DNA of 64,000 nucleotides from Gammaproteobacteria bacterium (GTDB lineage: Bacteria > Pseudomonadota > Gammaproteobacteria > Arenicellales > UBA868), in NCBI GenBank assembly GCA_022450155.1, contig JAKUQR010000004.1, positions 1-64,000 on the forward strand, in the 5' to 3' direction. A program made the translations under genes and the position numbers. This document shows, one piece after another, positions 36,762-47,700 of this stretch (position 1 is its first letter; every line of letters begins with the position of its first letter). A model generated the notes under the pieces. It was given only the letters and a program-made list of their open reading frames with translations, was not told where the DNA came from and searched no databases.

Positions 36762-37469
36762 TCAGCTGGTCATGGTTTCTCGGGCCTGGTTGATCAGAGT
36801 AGCCAGGTAATCCGATCCCCCACGATCGCTGTGCAGACGCTGTATCAGGCGGCGATGTGCGGCCTTGATTTCTTTATTCGATGCGTCTTCGGCCACACCT
36901 AGAATTTCCGCAGCTTGCCGCCGGCTCATGGAGCCGCTGGGTGGCACCGCCGCCGTGTCCCCGGTGTCGGTATCCGCTCTCCAGTTTTCGCCGTGGTGGC
37001 GATCAAGATAGGATTCGAGCAAAGCAGCAGACTGGGCATCCTGCACCTGACAGGTGGACAGCAACTCGAGTAGATTTTCGAGGCTCATCTGCTCGAGCTG
37101 TTGTCCGGCAAACGCTCCGGCAATTACTTCACCTGCCAGATCGCCGCTGTCGTGATCCAGTGTCATGCGCAGAAAAGCGGTTTCCACCTTTGAGACCTGG
37201 CCAGAAGCAGGGCTCCGTGTCGATTTAAACATCTGCCATACCCGCCGTGCCATTAATACTCGTTGTAGCCAGGGAAGTGCCGCACTGACTGCTGCGAACA
37301 TCCAGTGAATTCGCCCAGTGACCACCAGCAGCAACAGCACACCGGCGACGCCGTAGAGCAAAATCATCTTGAGCGCCTTGCTGCGTTGGGCCGGCGAGAC
37401 CTTGCCGAGCCACGATGCCAGCCACATCAGACCCACCAGAGCGAGTAAAGCGAGTACCAGTCTGATCAC
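36762..37469 (-). CDS. membrane-anchored J-domain protein with altered HPD motif
   Basis: 235 residues from GTG 37469, four bases after the von Willebrand A gene. Two membrane helices (VIRLVLALLALVGLMWLASW and ILLYGVAGVLLLLVV), a middle region, and a C-terminal J domain from residue 181 (MSRRQAAEILGVAEDASNKE). The Hsp70-activating HPD triad reads His213-Ser214-Asp215 (RLHSDRGGSDYLA): the Pro is Ser. The long open frame continuing upstream to 37865 is antisense to the vWA coding sense and not used. The Pro change could blunt DnaK stimulation. Confidence 0.8.
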   Translation of the reverse strand: MIRLVLALLALVGLMWLASWLGKVSPAQRSKALKMILLYGVAGVLLLLVVTGRIHWMFAAVSAALPWLQRVLMARRVWQMFKSTRSPASGQVSKVETAFLRMTLDHDSGDLAGEVIAGAFAGQQLEQMSLENLLELLSTCQVQDAQSAALLESYLDRHHGENWRADTDTGDTAAVPPSGSMSRRQAAEILGVAEDASNKEIKAAHRRLIQRLHSDRGGSDYLATLINQARETMTS

Positions 37470-37473
37470 GTTT

Positions 37474-38190
37474 TCAGTTCTTTTTGCTGATCTGGTGGCT
37501 GAGTTTGAGTACAGTGCCGCCCCGTTCACGGCCGAATTTTTCAAGCGCTTTCTGCCCACCGGCTGCATAAACCGCCACAGCACAAAGGAGATCGCGCAAC
37601 TGTGCAGCGCTGTTGGCGTCGAACCGGCACCAGGCACCCGAGCTGAGCCGTGCAACCTGGCGAAACGTTCGCTCAGCAATTGGGTTGTCACCGTCCTGAA
37701 AAATGAACACCGGGATCCGGAGGATGCCAAGCTCACCAGCCAGTTTGCACAGAACGTCCGGGTCTTCCTCCATGGCATCACCGACAAATACCAGAGCGTT
37801 GACAGGCTGGTCCTGTTTTGTGGCGTGTGAGAGAACGCGGGCAATCTGGGTCTGTCCTGCGGCACAACGTATGGCCGTCATGTGTTTGAGCAATGCCTCA
37901 GTGTTGCTCATCCAGGGTGTCGAGGAGAACTCCATAAAACCGCGGTAGTGAACCAGCTGTATGTCGAGACCGCCCAATGCGTCGGTTTCTTCAAACATCC
38001 GACCCTGAATGTGACAGGCCCTGTCCCACAGGGGTTCCCGACTGGCCGTAGCATCCATGGCGAACAGCAGTCGTCCCCGGCCAGCTGGGCGGGAAGCCAG
38101 TGGCGTGGACCTCACCTGCTGCAGAAAGTTGTCAATGTCCTCGCGGCTTGATGTTTCCAGCGATCTGTTGGGCGGTTTTTTCAATTGCAA
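37474..38190 (-). CDS. von Willebrand factor A domain protein
   Basis: 238 residues. The metal-ion-dependent adhesion site DATAS (Asp46, Thr48, Ser50) follows GRLLFAM, then GMxF-like region, TQIARVL (Thr ligand) and VFVGDAMEEDPD (Asp ligand). No signal peptide, so cytoplasmic. Paired with the J-domain gene four bases downstream, which suggests a shared chaperone or assembly task. The TTG start is uncertain. Confidence 0.8.
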   Translation of the reverse strand: MQLKKPPNRSLETSSREDIDNFLQQVRSTPLASRPAGRGRLLFAMDATASREPLWDRACHIQGRMFEETDALGGLDIQLVHYRGFMEFSSTPWMSNTEALLKHMTAIRCAAGQTQIARVLSHATKQDQPVNALVFVGDAMEEDPDVLCKLAGELGILRIPVFIFQDGDNPIAERTFRQVARLSSGAWCRFDANSAAQLRDLLCAVAVYAAGGQKALEKFGRERGGTVLKLSHQISKKN

Positions 38191-38279
38191 CAGCGCTTAA
38201 CAATCAGGTGATCAAGACGGATCATAACACTGTAGAGAGTCTGTCAGCAGGTGGTCGAGGTGAGGATCCGAACTGCCAT

Positions 38280-40919
38280 TTAAGAGAGAATACGATCAAT
38301 GATTTCAGACACATCTTTGGACAAATCGGGTTGTGCTTGAATGTGTTCAAGCTGCCCCCGCATCATTTCCTGTCGTTCGCTGTTGTAACGCCGCCAGAGA
38401 TTGAAGGCTGACAGTAGTCGGGCTGCGACCTGCGGATTAGTATGGTCCAGTTTCAATATGTATTTACTAATGAATGCATAGCCTTGACCATCGATCTGGT
38501 GAAAATGTACCGGGTTGGCATGGGCGAAGGCTCCGAGCAGGGAGAACACTTTGTTTGGATTTTCCAGCTGAAACAGGTCATGTGATGTGAGCGCTTTTAC
38601 GTGATCAAGCGTTCCAGGCAAATCCGACATTGCCTGAACCCGGAACCACTTATCCATGACCAGCGGGTAATCGTGCCAGCGATCGAAATAGTGAGCCAGA
38701 GCAGCGCTGCGTTCTGGATGTGGTGAACAGGCGAGCAAGGTTAAAGCAGCCAGGGCGTCAGTCATGTTATCGGCTGCGTACAGCTGTTGGCTGGCAAGAC
38801 GTGTGAATTCTGGTTGTTCAAGCGCCATCAAGTAAGACAAGCAGGCGTTACGCAGAGCCCGCCGAGCGCTGTTGATGCTGTCTGTCGGATTGTTCCCTGT
38901 CGTCTCGAACCGGTGGTAGAGCGCTTCAAAATCGGCTGTAAATCGTCTAGCTAGTGCCAGTTTGACCGTCTTTCTGGCCTGGTGGAGCCGGTCCGGCTCA
39001 ATAACGGGGGTGATCTGCGAAAGGTGGGCATGATCGGGTAGGGTTAAAACGTAGGCTTGAAAGGATCTGTCATCGAAGTCGTGCCGTAACGTATTTTCAA
39101 AGGCCACTGCAAAACGATCATTGAGCGAAAACGTACTGCTCTCAACAGTTGTCTCAAACGCTCGCAATACTTCGGTGCTGGAAAGGCGCTGCCCCGCATC
39201 CCACCGGTTAAATGGATCGTCGTCATGCTCCATCAGAATCGCGAGTTCGTCATCTGACAGATCAGGTTCAAGTTCTACTGGTGCCGAAAACCGTCGCAAC
39301 AAGGAAACCACTGGTTCTTTCACGACGCCTTCAAATACAAATTGCTGCTCTTTCTGGTACAGGCTCAACATATGTTCATGTTTGGGTTCGCCCTGCTCCT
39401 CGACGGTTGTCTTCATCGCCCGTCCGGAGCGATCAAATAAGGCCGTGGCGAGGGGAATGTGAAACGGTTTCTTGTGATCCTGATCAGGGGTGGGCGGGCA
39501 CTGCTGAGCAACAGTCAGGGTATAGCATGCCGCCTCGGCATTATAAGTGCCTCGGGCAGTCAGTTTGGGGGTGCCAGCCTGCTCGTACCAGAGTCTGAAC
39601 TGCGAGAGATCCAGGCCACTGACGTGTTCCATAGCGCAGACAAACTCCTCAGTTGTCACCGCTTGGCCATCGTGGTGATCAAAATACTGGTCGCAGCCTT
39701 TTCGAAACAGAACCGGGCCAAGTAGGTTCGCCAGCATTCGCACCACTTCAGCGCCTTTGATGTAAACCGTCAGTGTATAGAAGTTGTTGATTTCGGCATA
39801 AGAGGCAGGTCTGACAGGGTGAGCCATCGGCCCGCTGTCTTCGAGAAATTGTTGGCCGCGTACTAGTTTGGCGTCTTCAATCCGCTTGACACCGGCCGAA
39901 CCCAGTTCTGCACTGAATTCCTGGTCACGGAAAACAGTGAAACCCTCTTTCAGACTGAGTTGAAACCAGTCTCGGCAGGTGACGCGGTTCCCGGACCAGT
40001 TGTGGAAGTATTCGTGACCGATCACCCCGGTGATCGCCTGATAATCCTGGTCACTCGCTGTTTCAGGAAGTGCGAGGACGTAACGGGTGTTGAAAATATT
40101 GAGACTCTTGTTTTCCATGGCTCCCATGTTGAAATCCTCGACCGCAACAATGTTGAAACAATCAAGGTCATACTCCCGGCCATAGCGCAGTTCGTCCCAC
40201 CGCATTGCTTGCATAAGCGCATCCAGCGCGTGACGGCATTGTCCGAGGTCTCGCTCAACAGCGTAGATTCGCAAGCGAACATCCCGGGCACCTGCGGTTG
40301 TGAAACTATCCTCGATAAACCCCAGATTTCCTGCAACCAATGCAAACAGGTAGCTGGGTTTAGGGTGCGGGTCGTGCCAAATGACCTGATGACGACCGTT
40401 TGGAAGCGTTTTTGTTGATAACCTGTTTCCGTTGCTCAATAGGACGGGACAATCAGTCGCGGACGCGTTGAGGGTCACGGTATATTCAGAGAGCACATCC
40501 GGCCGGTCGATAAAATAGGTGATCCGTCTGAACCCTTCCGGTTCACACTGGGTGCAGAAATTACCACTGGACAGATACAGCCCTTCTAGTGTGGTATTGG
40601 CTGCTGGGTTTATCCAGTTTTCAATCTGCAGCGTAAACTGACTTGGCACATCGTGTACTGTGAGCGAGTGGTCATCGATGGTGTACTGATCGGATGTCAG
40701 TTCTTTGCCATCGAGCCTGATACTCTCCAATACAAGTGCCTCGCCATCGAGACGCAGCGAACCTTGGTCACCACTGAGTCGTCTGATTGACAGTTGCGAG
40801 CGGACCCGAGTGTTATTGGCTGACAGCTCGAAGTGGAGCACCGTCTTGGTGATCAGAAAATCCGGTGGCTGGTAGTCACGCAGATAAATACGGTCCAGCG
40901 TGGTCTTTTCAGGTGTCAT
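38280..40919 (-). CDS. pepN: aminopeptidase N
   Basis: 879 residues, M1 family alanyl aminopeptidase. Substrate motif GAMEN at 266-270, zinc motif HEYFHNW with His302, Glu303 and His306, and the third ligand Glu in LKEGFTVFRDQEFS about 20 residues on. The length and the C-terminal helical cap match E. coli PepN. Cytosolic peptide turnover. Probably monocistronic. Confidence 0.95.
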   Translation of the reverse strand: MTPEKTTLDRIYLRDYQPPDFLITKTVLHFELSANNTRVRSQLSIRRLSGDQGSLRLDGEALVLESIRLDGKELTSDQYTIDDHSLTVHDVPSQFTLQIENWINPAANTTLEGLYLSSGNFCTQCEPEGFRRITYFIDRPDVLSEYTVTLNASATDCPVLLSNGNRLSTKTLPNGRHQVIWHDPHPKPSYLFALVAGNLGFIEDSFTTAGARDVRLRIYAVERDLGQCRHALDALMQAMRWDELRYGREYDLDCFNIVAVEDFNMGAMENKSLNIFNTRYVLALPETASDQDYQAITGVIGHEYFHNWSGNRVTCRDWFQLSLKEGFTVFRDQEFSAELGSAGVKRIEDAKLVRGQQFLEDSGPMAHPVRPASYAEINNFYTLTVYIKGAEVVRMLANLLGPVLFRKGCDQYFDHHDGQAVTTEEFVCAMEHVSGLDLSQFRLWYEQAGTPKLTARGTYNAEAACYTLTVAQQCPPTPDQDHKKPFHIPLATALFDRSGRAMKTTVEEQGEPKHEHMLSLYQKEQQFVFEGVVKEPVVSLLRRFSAPVELEPDLSDDELAILMEHDDDPFNRWDAGQRLSSTEVLRAFETTVESSTFSLNDRFAVAFENTLRHDFDDRSFQAYVLTLPDHAHLSQITPVIEPDRLHQARKTVKLALARRFTADFEALYHRFETTGNNPTDSINSARRALRNACLSYLMALEQPEFTRLASQQLYAADNMTDALAALTLLACSPHPERSAALAHYFDRWHDYPLVMDKWFRVQAMSDLPGTLDHVKALTSHDLFQLENPNKVFSLLGAFAHANPVHFHQIDGQGYAFISKYILKLDHTNPQVAARLLSAFNLWRRYNSERQEMMRGQLEHIQAQPDLSKDVSEIIDRILS

Positions 40920-40986
40920 GAGGTATCCGGGTTAGGGTTATGGCGTTACTGTAATAGTCAGCTTTATTTTCACCGCAGCGTTGATT

Positions 40987-41175
40987 TCAGATTATCTGGA
41001 TCAACACAAACACGAAAAGACTTATCATCGCGATGGGTATGATTAACCCAATCCAGTCGCTTTTTGCCTCACGACTGACCTTCATCATCTTCTTGATACC
41101 CGGGGAAAACCACAGAATTACCAGTAGGACCAGTACACCCAACAGCAGCTTTTCCCAGGTAGCAATCGGCTCCAT
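40987..41175 (-). CDS. small two-helix membrane protein
   Basis: 62 residues from ATG 41175, with GGAAGA just upstream. Two hydrophobic helices (LLLGVLVLLVILWF and IGLIIPIAMISLFVFVLIQII) around a basic loop (GIKKMMKVSREAKSDW). The pattern is common in gammaproteobacterial small proteins of unknown function. Not in an obvious operon, though it points towards pepN. Confidence 0.7.
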   Translation of the reverse strand: MEPIATWEKLLLGVLVLLVILWFSPGIKKMMKVSREAKSDWIGLIIPIAMISLFVFVLIQII

Positions 41176-41440
41176 TTTCTTCCGGTCGTTCGAGTACCGG
41201 CCATAGCCATGATTGGCCGGGATTACCCGGATTGTGGGCGAGATCTCTGGTTTGAACAAGCTGCGTAAGAGTCTGGGGGGCAGTACCAAACAGAGGGGTG
41301 AAAGCCGTGTGAAAAAGGAGTAACATGGATTTTAGGGCAGGCAACACGGGACCTGACCTGCGGTTGAAACTGAAAACATGATCCCCGGGGTATTATTAGG
41401 CACAGCGCTTTGACCAAGAGCGCATGAGGAAAGCGATCCT

Positions 41441-41647
41441 ATGACACAAGAGCAAGGTGCTGGTGTTGCGGCGAAGATCCAGGAACTCAAATCCGAGCAT
41501 CGCGCGCTGGACCAAGAACTCCAGAACATGAGCAACGATCCAACATTCGATGACCTTCAGATTCGAAGACTCAAAAAACGAAAGCTTTTTCTCAAGGACA
41601 GTATTACACTGCTCGAAAGTAGACTCGTTCCTGACATAACAGCTTGA
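41441..41647 (+). CDS. ydcH: YdcH family protein (DUF465)
   Basis: 68 residues, helical. The C-terminal half (DLQIRRLKKRKLFLKDSITLLES) is the DUF465/YdcH signature, usually KxLKxxKLxLKDxIxxLE. Function unknown; it may bind nucleic acid or a protein partner. ATG follows AGGAAAG, and a strong terminator follows the stop. Confidence 0.85.
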   Translation: MTQEQGAGVAAKIQELKSEHRALDQELQNMSNDPTFDDLQIRRLKKRKLFLKDSITLLESRLVPDITA

Positions 41648-41669
41648 AGCGATGTATTAAACGATACTA

Positions 41670-41700
41670 AAAACGCCCCCAACTTGGGGGCGTTTTCGTT
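41670..41700. terminator. bidirectional Rho-independent terminator
   Basis: Stem AAAACGCCCCC / GGGGGCGTTTT around loop AACTT (41670-41696), with a T-rich run after it on the plus strand and TTTTTAG after it on the minus strand. It ends both ydcH and the convergent ahcY transcript. Confidence 0.9.
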
Positions 41701-41711
41701 TTGACGTCGGC

Positions 41712-43127
41712 TTAATAGCGATAGTAGTCTGGTTTATAGGGGCCGTCTTTGTCGACGTTGATATAAGCGGCTTGTTGGTCATTGAGCTGCGTAAGTTTTA
41801 CACCGATCTTTTCCAGATGAAGCCGCGCGACCATTTCGTCTAGTTTCTTGGGTAAAACGTATACTTTGTTGTCGTACTGATCTGGGTTGTTCCACAATTC
41901 GATCTGCGCCAGAGTCTGGTTAGTAAAGGAATTGGACATTACAAAACTGGGATGACCGGTGGCACAGCCCAGATTGACCAGTCGCCCTTCGGCCAGCAAT
42001 ATGATCCGCTTGCCGTCAGGAAAAATGATGTGGTCGACCTGAGGTTTGATGTTCTCCCAGGTGTACTGTTTCAGCGACGCGCAGTCAATTTCGTTGTCGA
42101 AGTGGCCGATGTTGCAGACGATCGCCTGATTCTTCATCTGCAACAGGTGGTCGTGCTTGATCACCTGGTAATTACCGGTGGCTGTCACGAATATATCCAC
42201 CTCTGAGACCACGTCATCCAGAGTGACCACACGATAGCCCTCCATTGCGGCTTGAAGTGCACAGATCGGATCGATCTCGGTAATCCAGACGGTAGCGCCA
42301 AGACCCCGCAGCGATTGCGCCGAGCCTTTTCCCACATCGCCATAACCCATGACCAAGGCAATTTTCCCGGCCACCATGACATCGGTCGCCCGCTTAATTC
42401 CGTCGACCAGGGACTCACGACAGCCATAGAGGTTATCGAATTTTGACTTTGTCACCGAATCATTGACGTTGATGGCCGGAAACGGCAGTTCGCCGGAACT
42501 TTCCATGTGGTATAGACGATGTACGCCGGTGGTGGTTTCTTCCGTTACGCCACGGATGTTCTGAAGGATCTTCGAGTACCAGCCGGGTTGCTGGTTCAGG
42601 CGCTCTCGAATTGACGAGAACAGCACCGCTTCCTCCTCACTCCCAGGGTTGTCCAGCACGCTGGGATCCTGTTCGGCTTTACTCCCCAGCGTGACCAGCA
42701 TAGTCGCGTCGCCCCCATCATCTAGAATCATATTTGGCGTTCCACCGTCACTCCACTCCATAATGCGATGGCTATAGGCCCAGTATTCACTCAAGGATTC
42801 TCCCTTGAAAGCAAATACGGGTGTGCCCGCTGCAGCGATGGCGGCGGCGGCGTGGTCCTGAGTTGAGAAAATGTTGCACGATGCCCAGCGGACCTCGGCA
42901 CCCAGCGCTTCAAGGGTTTCGATCAGAACCGCGGTTTGAATGGTCATATGCAGACTGCCGGCAACACGAGCGCCTTGGAGTGGAAATTGGCCCGCATACT
43001 TTTCCCGCATCGCCATCAGCCCGGGCATTTCGGTTTCGGCAATGGATATTTCTTTCCGACCCCAGTCTGCCAGCGACAAGTCGGCGACCTGGAAATCAGA
43101 AAATTCTGGTTTAACAGCAGCACTCAT
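41712..43127 (-). CDS. ahcY: S-adenosylhomocysteine hydrolase
   Basis: 471 residues. Splits SAH to adenosine and homocysteine with bound NAD. NAD fold [20 protein letters not shown] (about residue 260), [17 protein letters not shown], and the C-terminal [17 protein letters not shown]. Ends with the family C-terminal KPDYYRY. The SAH riboswitch upstream explains its control. Works with metK, the gene before it on the strand, in the SAM cycle. Confidence 0.96.
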   Translation of the reverse strand: MSAAVKPEFSDFQVADLSLADWGRKEISIAETEMPGLMAMREKYAGQFPLQGARVAGSLHMTIQTAVLIETLEALGAEVRWASCNIFSTQDHAAAAIAAAGTPVFAFKGESLSEYWAYSHRIMEWSDGGTPNMILDDGGDATMLVTLGSKAEQDPSVLDNPGSEEEAVLFSSIRERLNQQPGWYSKILQNIRGVTEETTTGVHRLYHMESSGELPFPAINVNDSVTKSKFDNLYGCRESLVDGIKRATDVMVAGKIALVMGYGDVGKGSAQSLRGLGATVWITEIDPICALQAAMEGYRVVTLDDVVSEVDIFVTATGNYQVIKHDHLLQMKNQAIVCNIGHFDNEIDCASLKQYTWENIKPQVDHIIFPDGKRIILLAEGRLVNLGCATGHPSFVMSNSFTNQTLAQIELWNNPDQYDNKVYVLPKKLDEMVARLHLEKIGVKLTQLNDQQAAYINVDKDGPYKPDYYRY

Positions 43128-43145
43128 GGTTACGCTCCAGTCTTA

Positions 43146-43225
43146 GAAAACGCCGTTAAATCGAAAATGACGACTGGGAATCCGAGCCTGGCGGGCCAGT
43201 GCCCGTTGCAGCGCTTCTCGGCAGC
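43146..43225 (-). promoter_or_regulatory. SAH riboswitch
   Basis: Directly upstream of ahcY. Conserved core on the minus strand: CCGAGAAGCGCTGCAACGGG, followed after a short loop by GCCAGGCTCGGATT and later AACGGCGTTTTC. P1 pairs CCGAG (43221-43217) with CTCGG (43186-43182). The last part can pair with GAAGCGC as the pseudoknot, with one bulge. This matches the ahcY-motif consensus, which turns the gene on when SAH accumulates. Confidence 0.88.
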
Positions 43226-43347
43226 GTCATAGGACTACTAACAAATTGTGTATGGAATTGGTGTCAGATTATATCCATTCGGTGTGATGAACAAGTGTAC
43301 GAAGGCCTCCAACGGTACCGCAAAGGCCCCAGTCAGCCCGAGCTGGA

Positions 43348-44517
43348 CTACAGCCCGGCTGCGTCCCGCAGCGCGGCAGCCTTGTCAGTTCGTTCCCAGG
43401 GGAATCCGTCCACCTCGCTGCGGCCAAAATGTCCGTAAGCCGCCGTGTTTTTGTATATCGGGCGCAGTAGGTCCAGCATCTGGATGATAGCTTTGGGTCG
43501 CAGGTCGAAATGTTCCCGTACGAGGCGTTCAATCTCCTCTTCAGGTATTTTGGAGGTGCCCGCGGTATTGACGAGTAAGGAGACCGGTTGGGCGACCCCA
43601 ATGGCATACGCCACCTGTACCTCGCATTGGTCGGCAAGGCCCGCGGCCACAATGTTTTTGGCCACGTAGCGGATAGCGTAGGCTGCCGATCGATCGACTT
43701 TGGAGGGGTCTTTGCCGGAAAACGCACCACCACCGTGATGAGCGGACCCACCGTACGTATCGACTATGATCTTTCGGCCAGTCAATCCGCAGTCTCCATG
43801 CGGGCCGCCAACCACGAATCGGCCAGTCGGATTCACCAGATACCGTGTGTCGGCTGTGATCATATTTTCCGGCAGGATGGGCTTGATAATTTCTTCAATC
43901 ACAGCGTCACTGAGCGTTTGATGATCGACGTCATCGAGATGTTGGGTGGATAGAACCACGGTTTCGACGCTGACCGGGTCGCCGTCTTCGTAACGTACGG
44001 ATACCTGGCTTTTGGCATCCGGACACAGCCATGGCAAAGTGCCGGCCCGGCGCACGTCAGCTTGCTGTTTAACCAGTCGGTGAGCATAAGTGATCGGAAA
44101 GGGCATCAAAACGTCGGTCTCGTTACAGGCAAAGCCGAACATCAGCCCCTGATCACCTGCACCCTGTTCAAGGTCTACGCCCTCACCCTCGTTGACACCC
44201 TGTGCGATATCTGGTGACTGTTTGTCCAACGCAACAACTACGGAGCAACTATTGTAATCGTAGCCCATATCAGATGAGCAGTATCCGATCTGTTTAATCG
44301 TGTCGCGTACTACGTCGATGGTATCGATCTGGGCGGTGGTCGTGATTTCGCCGGACACCATAGCGAGTCCGGTGTTGACCAGCGTTTCGCATCCCACGCG
44401 CGAGTTCGGATCTTGTTCAAGCACGGCATCGAGAATGGCATCAGAAATCTGATCAGCCATTTTGTCGGGATGGCCTTCGGAAACTGATTCAGAGGTGAAA
44501 AGAAAACGACGCGACAT
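43348..44517 (-). CDS. metK: S-adenosylmethionine synthetase
   Basis: 389 residues from ATG 44517 with a perfect AAAGGAGG. Makes SAM from methionine and [36 protein letters not shown] (methionine site), and [20 protein letters not shown] (P-loop) are all present. An upstream in-frame start at 44577 is ruled out by the ribosome site. 220 bases before ahcY. Confidence 0.96.
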   Translation of the reverse strand: MSRRFLFTSESVSEGHPDKMADQISDAILDAVLEQDPNSRVGCETLVNTGLAMVSGEITTTAQIDTIDVVRDTIKQIGYCSSDMGYDYNSCSVVVALDKQSPDIAQGVNEGEGVDLEQGAGDQGLMFGFACNETDVLMPFPITYAHRLVKQQADVRRAGTLPWLCPDAKSQVSVRYEDGDPVSVETVVLSTQHLDDVDHQTLSDAVIEEIIKPILPENMITADTRYLVNPTGRFVVGGPHGDCGLTGRKIIVDTYGGSAHHGGGAFSGKDPSKVDRSAAYAIRYVAKNIVAAGLADQCEVQVAYAIGVAQPVSLLVNTAGTSKIPEEEIERLVREHFDLRPKAIIQMLDLLRPIYKNTAAYGHFGRSEVDGFPWERTDKAAALRDAAGL

Positions 44518-44563
44518 TGGGCCTCCTTTGGGCGTTATGAGCGTAAGGCAATTCTGGGTAGGA

Positions 44564-44590
44564 ATTTTATCAGACACCCAACCCCGACAA
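44564..44590 (-). promoter_or_regulatory. possible metK promoter
   Basis: TTGTCG and TAAAAT with a 15-base spacer, about 50 bases upstream of the metK start. The spacer is short, so this is tentative. The 44518-44758 gap otherwise shows a small CCCATC/GATGGG hairpin after ileS and no SAM-riboswitch pattern I recognise. Confidence 0.3.
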
Positions 44591-44758
44591 TGGTTATTTT
44601 AATCACGCTGCGCAAACCCAAAAACTGATCACAGCCTGTTGGTGCAGCGAATAGTTTAATAACAAAAGATGGTAGTGTTTGGCGTGGGCTTTTGCCCATT
44701 CATGTCGACCTGTTGATGTAGTGTGTCGCCCATCGAAGTGAGATGGGATTGGTCAGCA

Positions 44759-47700
44759 TCAGTGTTTGCTCAGTTCGATATGCCAGTTGTGCACTTCAAG
44801 CGAACCGTCGACTGAATAATCTGGGTTGTGCCCAGAGTCAGTCCAGGATTCAGCCAGCGTCTCGGCCATGATCCAGTCGCGGTAGGACAGCAAGATACGG
44901 TCGATATCGGCTGAACCGGAGACATGCAGCCGAATGCGATCCGAGACTTCAAGACCCGCATTCTTGCGTGCTTCCTGAACACTGCGGACGATCTCGCGGG
45001 CCAACCCTTCATCGATCAACTCTGGCGTCAGCTTTGTATCCAGGCCGACGAGGAATCCTTCTGACTCGGCACTTGAATAGCCTGCGGCCGAGGTGGTTTC
45101 AAGCAACAGGTCATCGGGCTCAAATTCAATCTCCTGACCCGCGACGTCGAGGGTCACCGATTCGCCCCGAGCATGAGCAGACGCAACAGCTGCAGCGTCG
45201 GCCTTGGACAATGCTTCGCGGATAGCGGGGATGAGGCGGCCGTGGCGTTTGCCAATTCGCGGCAGGTTGGGCTTCAACCGGTAGGAGATAAGCTCAGCAT
45301 CTCGGGCAATAAACTCGAGGGACTTGACATTGAGTTCTTCCAGAACCTGTGTTTGCTGGTGTTTTATGGCGGCAGCGTGGCTGTCGGTGGGAACGCGGAC
45401 CAGCAGTCTGGCCAATGGCTGGCGTACTCGGATTCGACTACTTTCCCGGGCTGCCCGGCCAAGTCCGACCACTTTCTGGACAACATCGACCGAGGCGATC
45501 AGGTCGTCATCTTTCCACGCTGGATCAGGCTTTGGCCAATCGGTCATGTGGACACTGAGTGGGGCTGCCGTGTCCACAGTCCGTTCAAGGTTCTGGTAGA
45601 CCGACTCAGTCAGGAAAGGCATGAACGGCGCCATCAATCGATTAATTGTCTTGAGGCACAGATAAAGTGTCAGGTAGGCTGAATCCTTATCTTCACCGGC
45701 TTCGCTTTTCCAGAAGCGCCTGCGATTGCGCCGCACGTACCAGTTGCTCAACTGACCGACAAAACTCTCAATTGCTTCTCCGCTCGCCCGAGCATCGTAT
45801 TGATCCAGCGCCGCGGTGACGGTTTCAGTGGTGCGGTGGAGCAGTGCCAGGACCCAACGGTCGATTTCCGGTCGCTTTGAAACATCTAATGTTTGGGAGT
45901 AATCAATATTGTCCAGGCTCGCATAAAGCGTGAAAAATGCGTAGGTGTTCCAGAGTGTATTGATGAAGGAGCTTGCGACTTCAGCAATAATATTGATGGA
46001 GATCCGCTTCTGAACTTCCGGAGCAAGACGGGCCAGGAAATACCAGCGTAGTGGGTCTGCGCCTATGTGGTCAAATACATCGTAGGGGTTGACGATGTTA
46101 CCCAACGACTTGGACATTTTTTTGCCGTCTTTATCGACAATGTGACTCAGACAGACACAGTTGCGGTAGGCGACACTGTCAGAGACCAGTGTTGCAATGG
46201 CGTGCAGGCTGTAGAACCAGCCGCGTGTCTGGTCAATCGCTTCGCAGATGTATTCAGCTGGAAAATGTCGGTCAAAGATCTCCTGATTTTCGAACGGGTA
46301 GTGCCATTGGGCATAAGACATTGCCCCTGAGTCAAACCAGCAGTCAATCACTTCCGGAACACGGCGATACTCCTGACCCGTCTCAGGATGGTTGAATACG
46401 ATATCGTCAACGGCGGGTCGGTGGAGATCAACTTCGTCCAAAGACCGACCGCACAGCGCTTCGAGTTCCGCAATCGAGCCGATGCACACAAAATCCCCTT
46501 CTCCGTCGGTCCACAGTGGTAGAGGCGTACCCCAGAACCGTTCGCGTGAGAGCGCCCAGTCGACATTGTGTTCGAGCCAGTTGCCAAATCGCCCGTCGCG
46601 AATGGTATGTGGCACCCAGTTGATGGTCTGGTTCAGTGACACCATCCGTTCCCGAACAGCAGTCGTCTGGATGTACCAGGCGTTTTTGGCGTAATAGATC
46701 AGCGGGTCACCCGTCCGCCAGCCGAATGGATAGTTGTGCAGATATTTTTCCTGGCGGAACAACAGGCCTTGTGTTTCGAGCAGGTCGATAATGACGGGAT
46801 CGGCATCTTTGAAAAACAAGCCCGCTACCGGTGTCACCTCGGATTTGAAATAGCCATCGAGCCCGACGCCGTGGACGACCGGCAGATCATTGCGTTGTCC
46901 CAGCTCGAGGTCGTCGACCCCGTAGGCGGGTGCAACGTGCACAATCCCGGTACCATTGTCTGTGCTGACAAAGTCTGCCGCATGTACCCGACAGATGTCG
47001 CCGTCGGCTGCCAAGTGGTCAAACAGGCGTTGGTAGCGAAGTCCAACCAGATCCCGGCCCTTGACGGTTTTGATGACTTTGTGATCGGCTTCTCGCATGG
47101 TGCTTTGAAGTTGTGCCGCGGCAAGGATCAGAACCTCATCACCGTATTGGATGTAGACATAGTCGATGTCCGCACCCACAGCCAGGGCGAGATTGGATGG
47201 CAGGGTCCAGGGAGTGGTCGTCCAGACGAGAAAGGCGGTGTTGTCGGTCTCGGTCAGTCTAAAACGGACGGTGACTGACGGATCTTCGACCTCGCGATAA
47301 CCCTGCGCCACTTCGTGTGAAGATAGGGTTGCACCAATTCGGGGGTCGTAGGGGACAACTTTGTAGTCCTGATAGATCAGACCTTTGTCCCAGATGATTT
47401 TCAGCAGCTGCCAGACCGATTCAATGTACTGGTTATCCAGGGTGTAGTAGGCCTGGTCAAGATCCACCCAGAAACCCATCCGCTCGGTCATTTTTTCCCA
47501 GTCGCCGATATAACGCATAACAGACTCTCGACAACGTCGGTTAAATTCTGCGACCCCGATCTGCGACTCGATTTTTTGTTTGTCGAAAATACCCAGTTCT
47601 TTCTCGATTTCGTGCTCTACTGGCAGGCCATGGGTGTCCCAACCGCCCTTCCGCGGAGCATGAAAACCGCGCATTGTCTTATAGCGTGGGTAAATATCCT

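Noticed and set aside
36762-37865. Long 367-residue frame for the J-domain gene
   Set aside because: Residues before GTG 37469 overlap the von Willebrand A gene in another frame and are low-complexity; the two-helix start fits better.
44729-44747. CCCATC/GATGGG hairpin after ileS as a terminator
   Set aside because: No T run follows on the minus strand and the stem is short.
44518-44758. Possible SAM riboswitch upstream of metK
   Set aside because: I searched by eye for SAM-I, SAM-II and SAM/SAH core patterns and found none; only a weak promoter-like pair.
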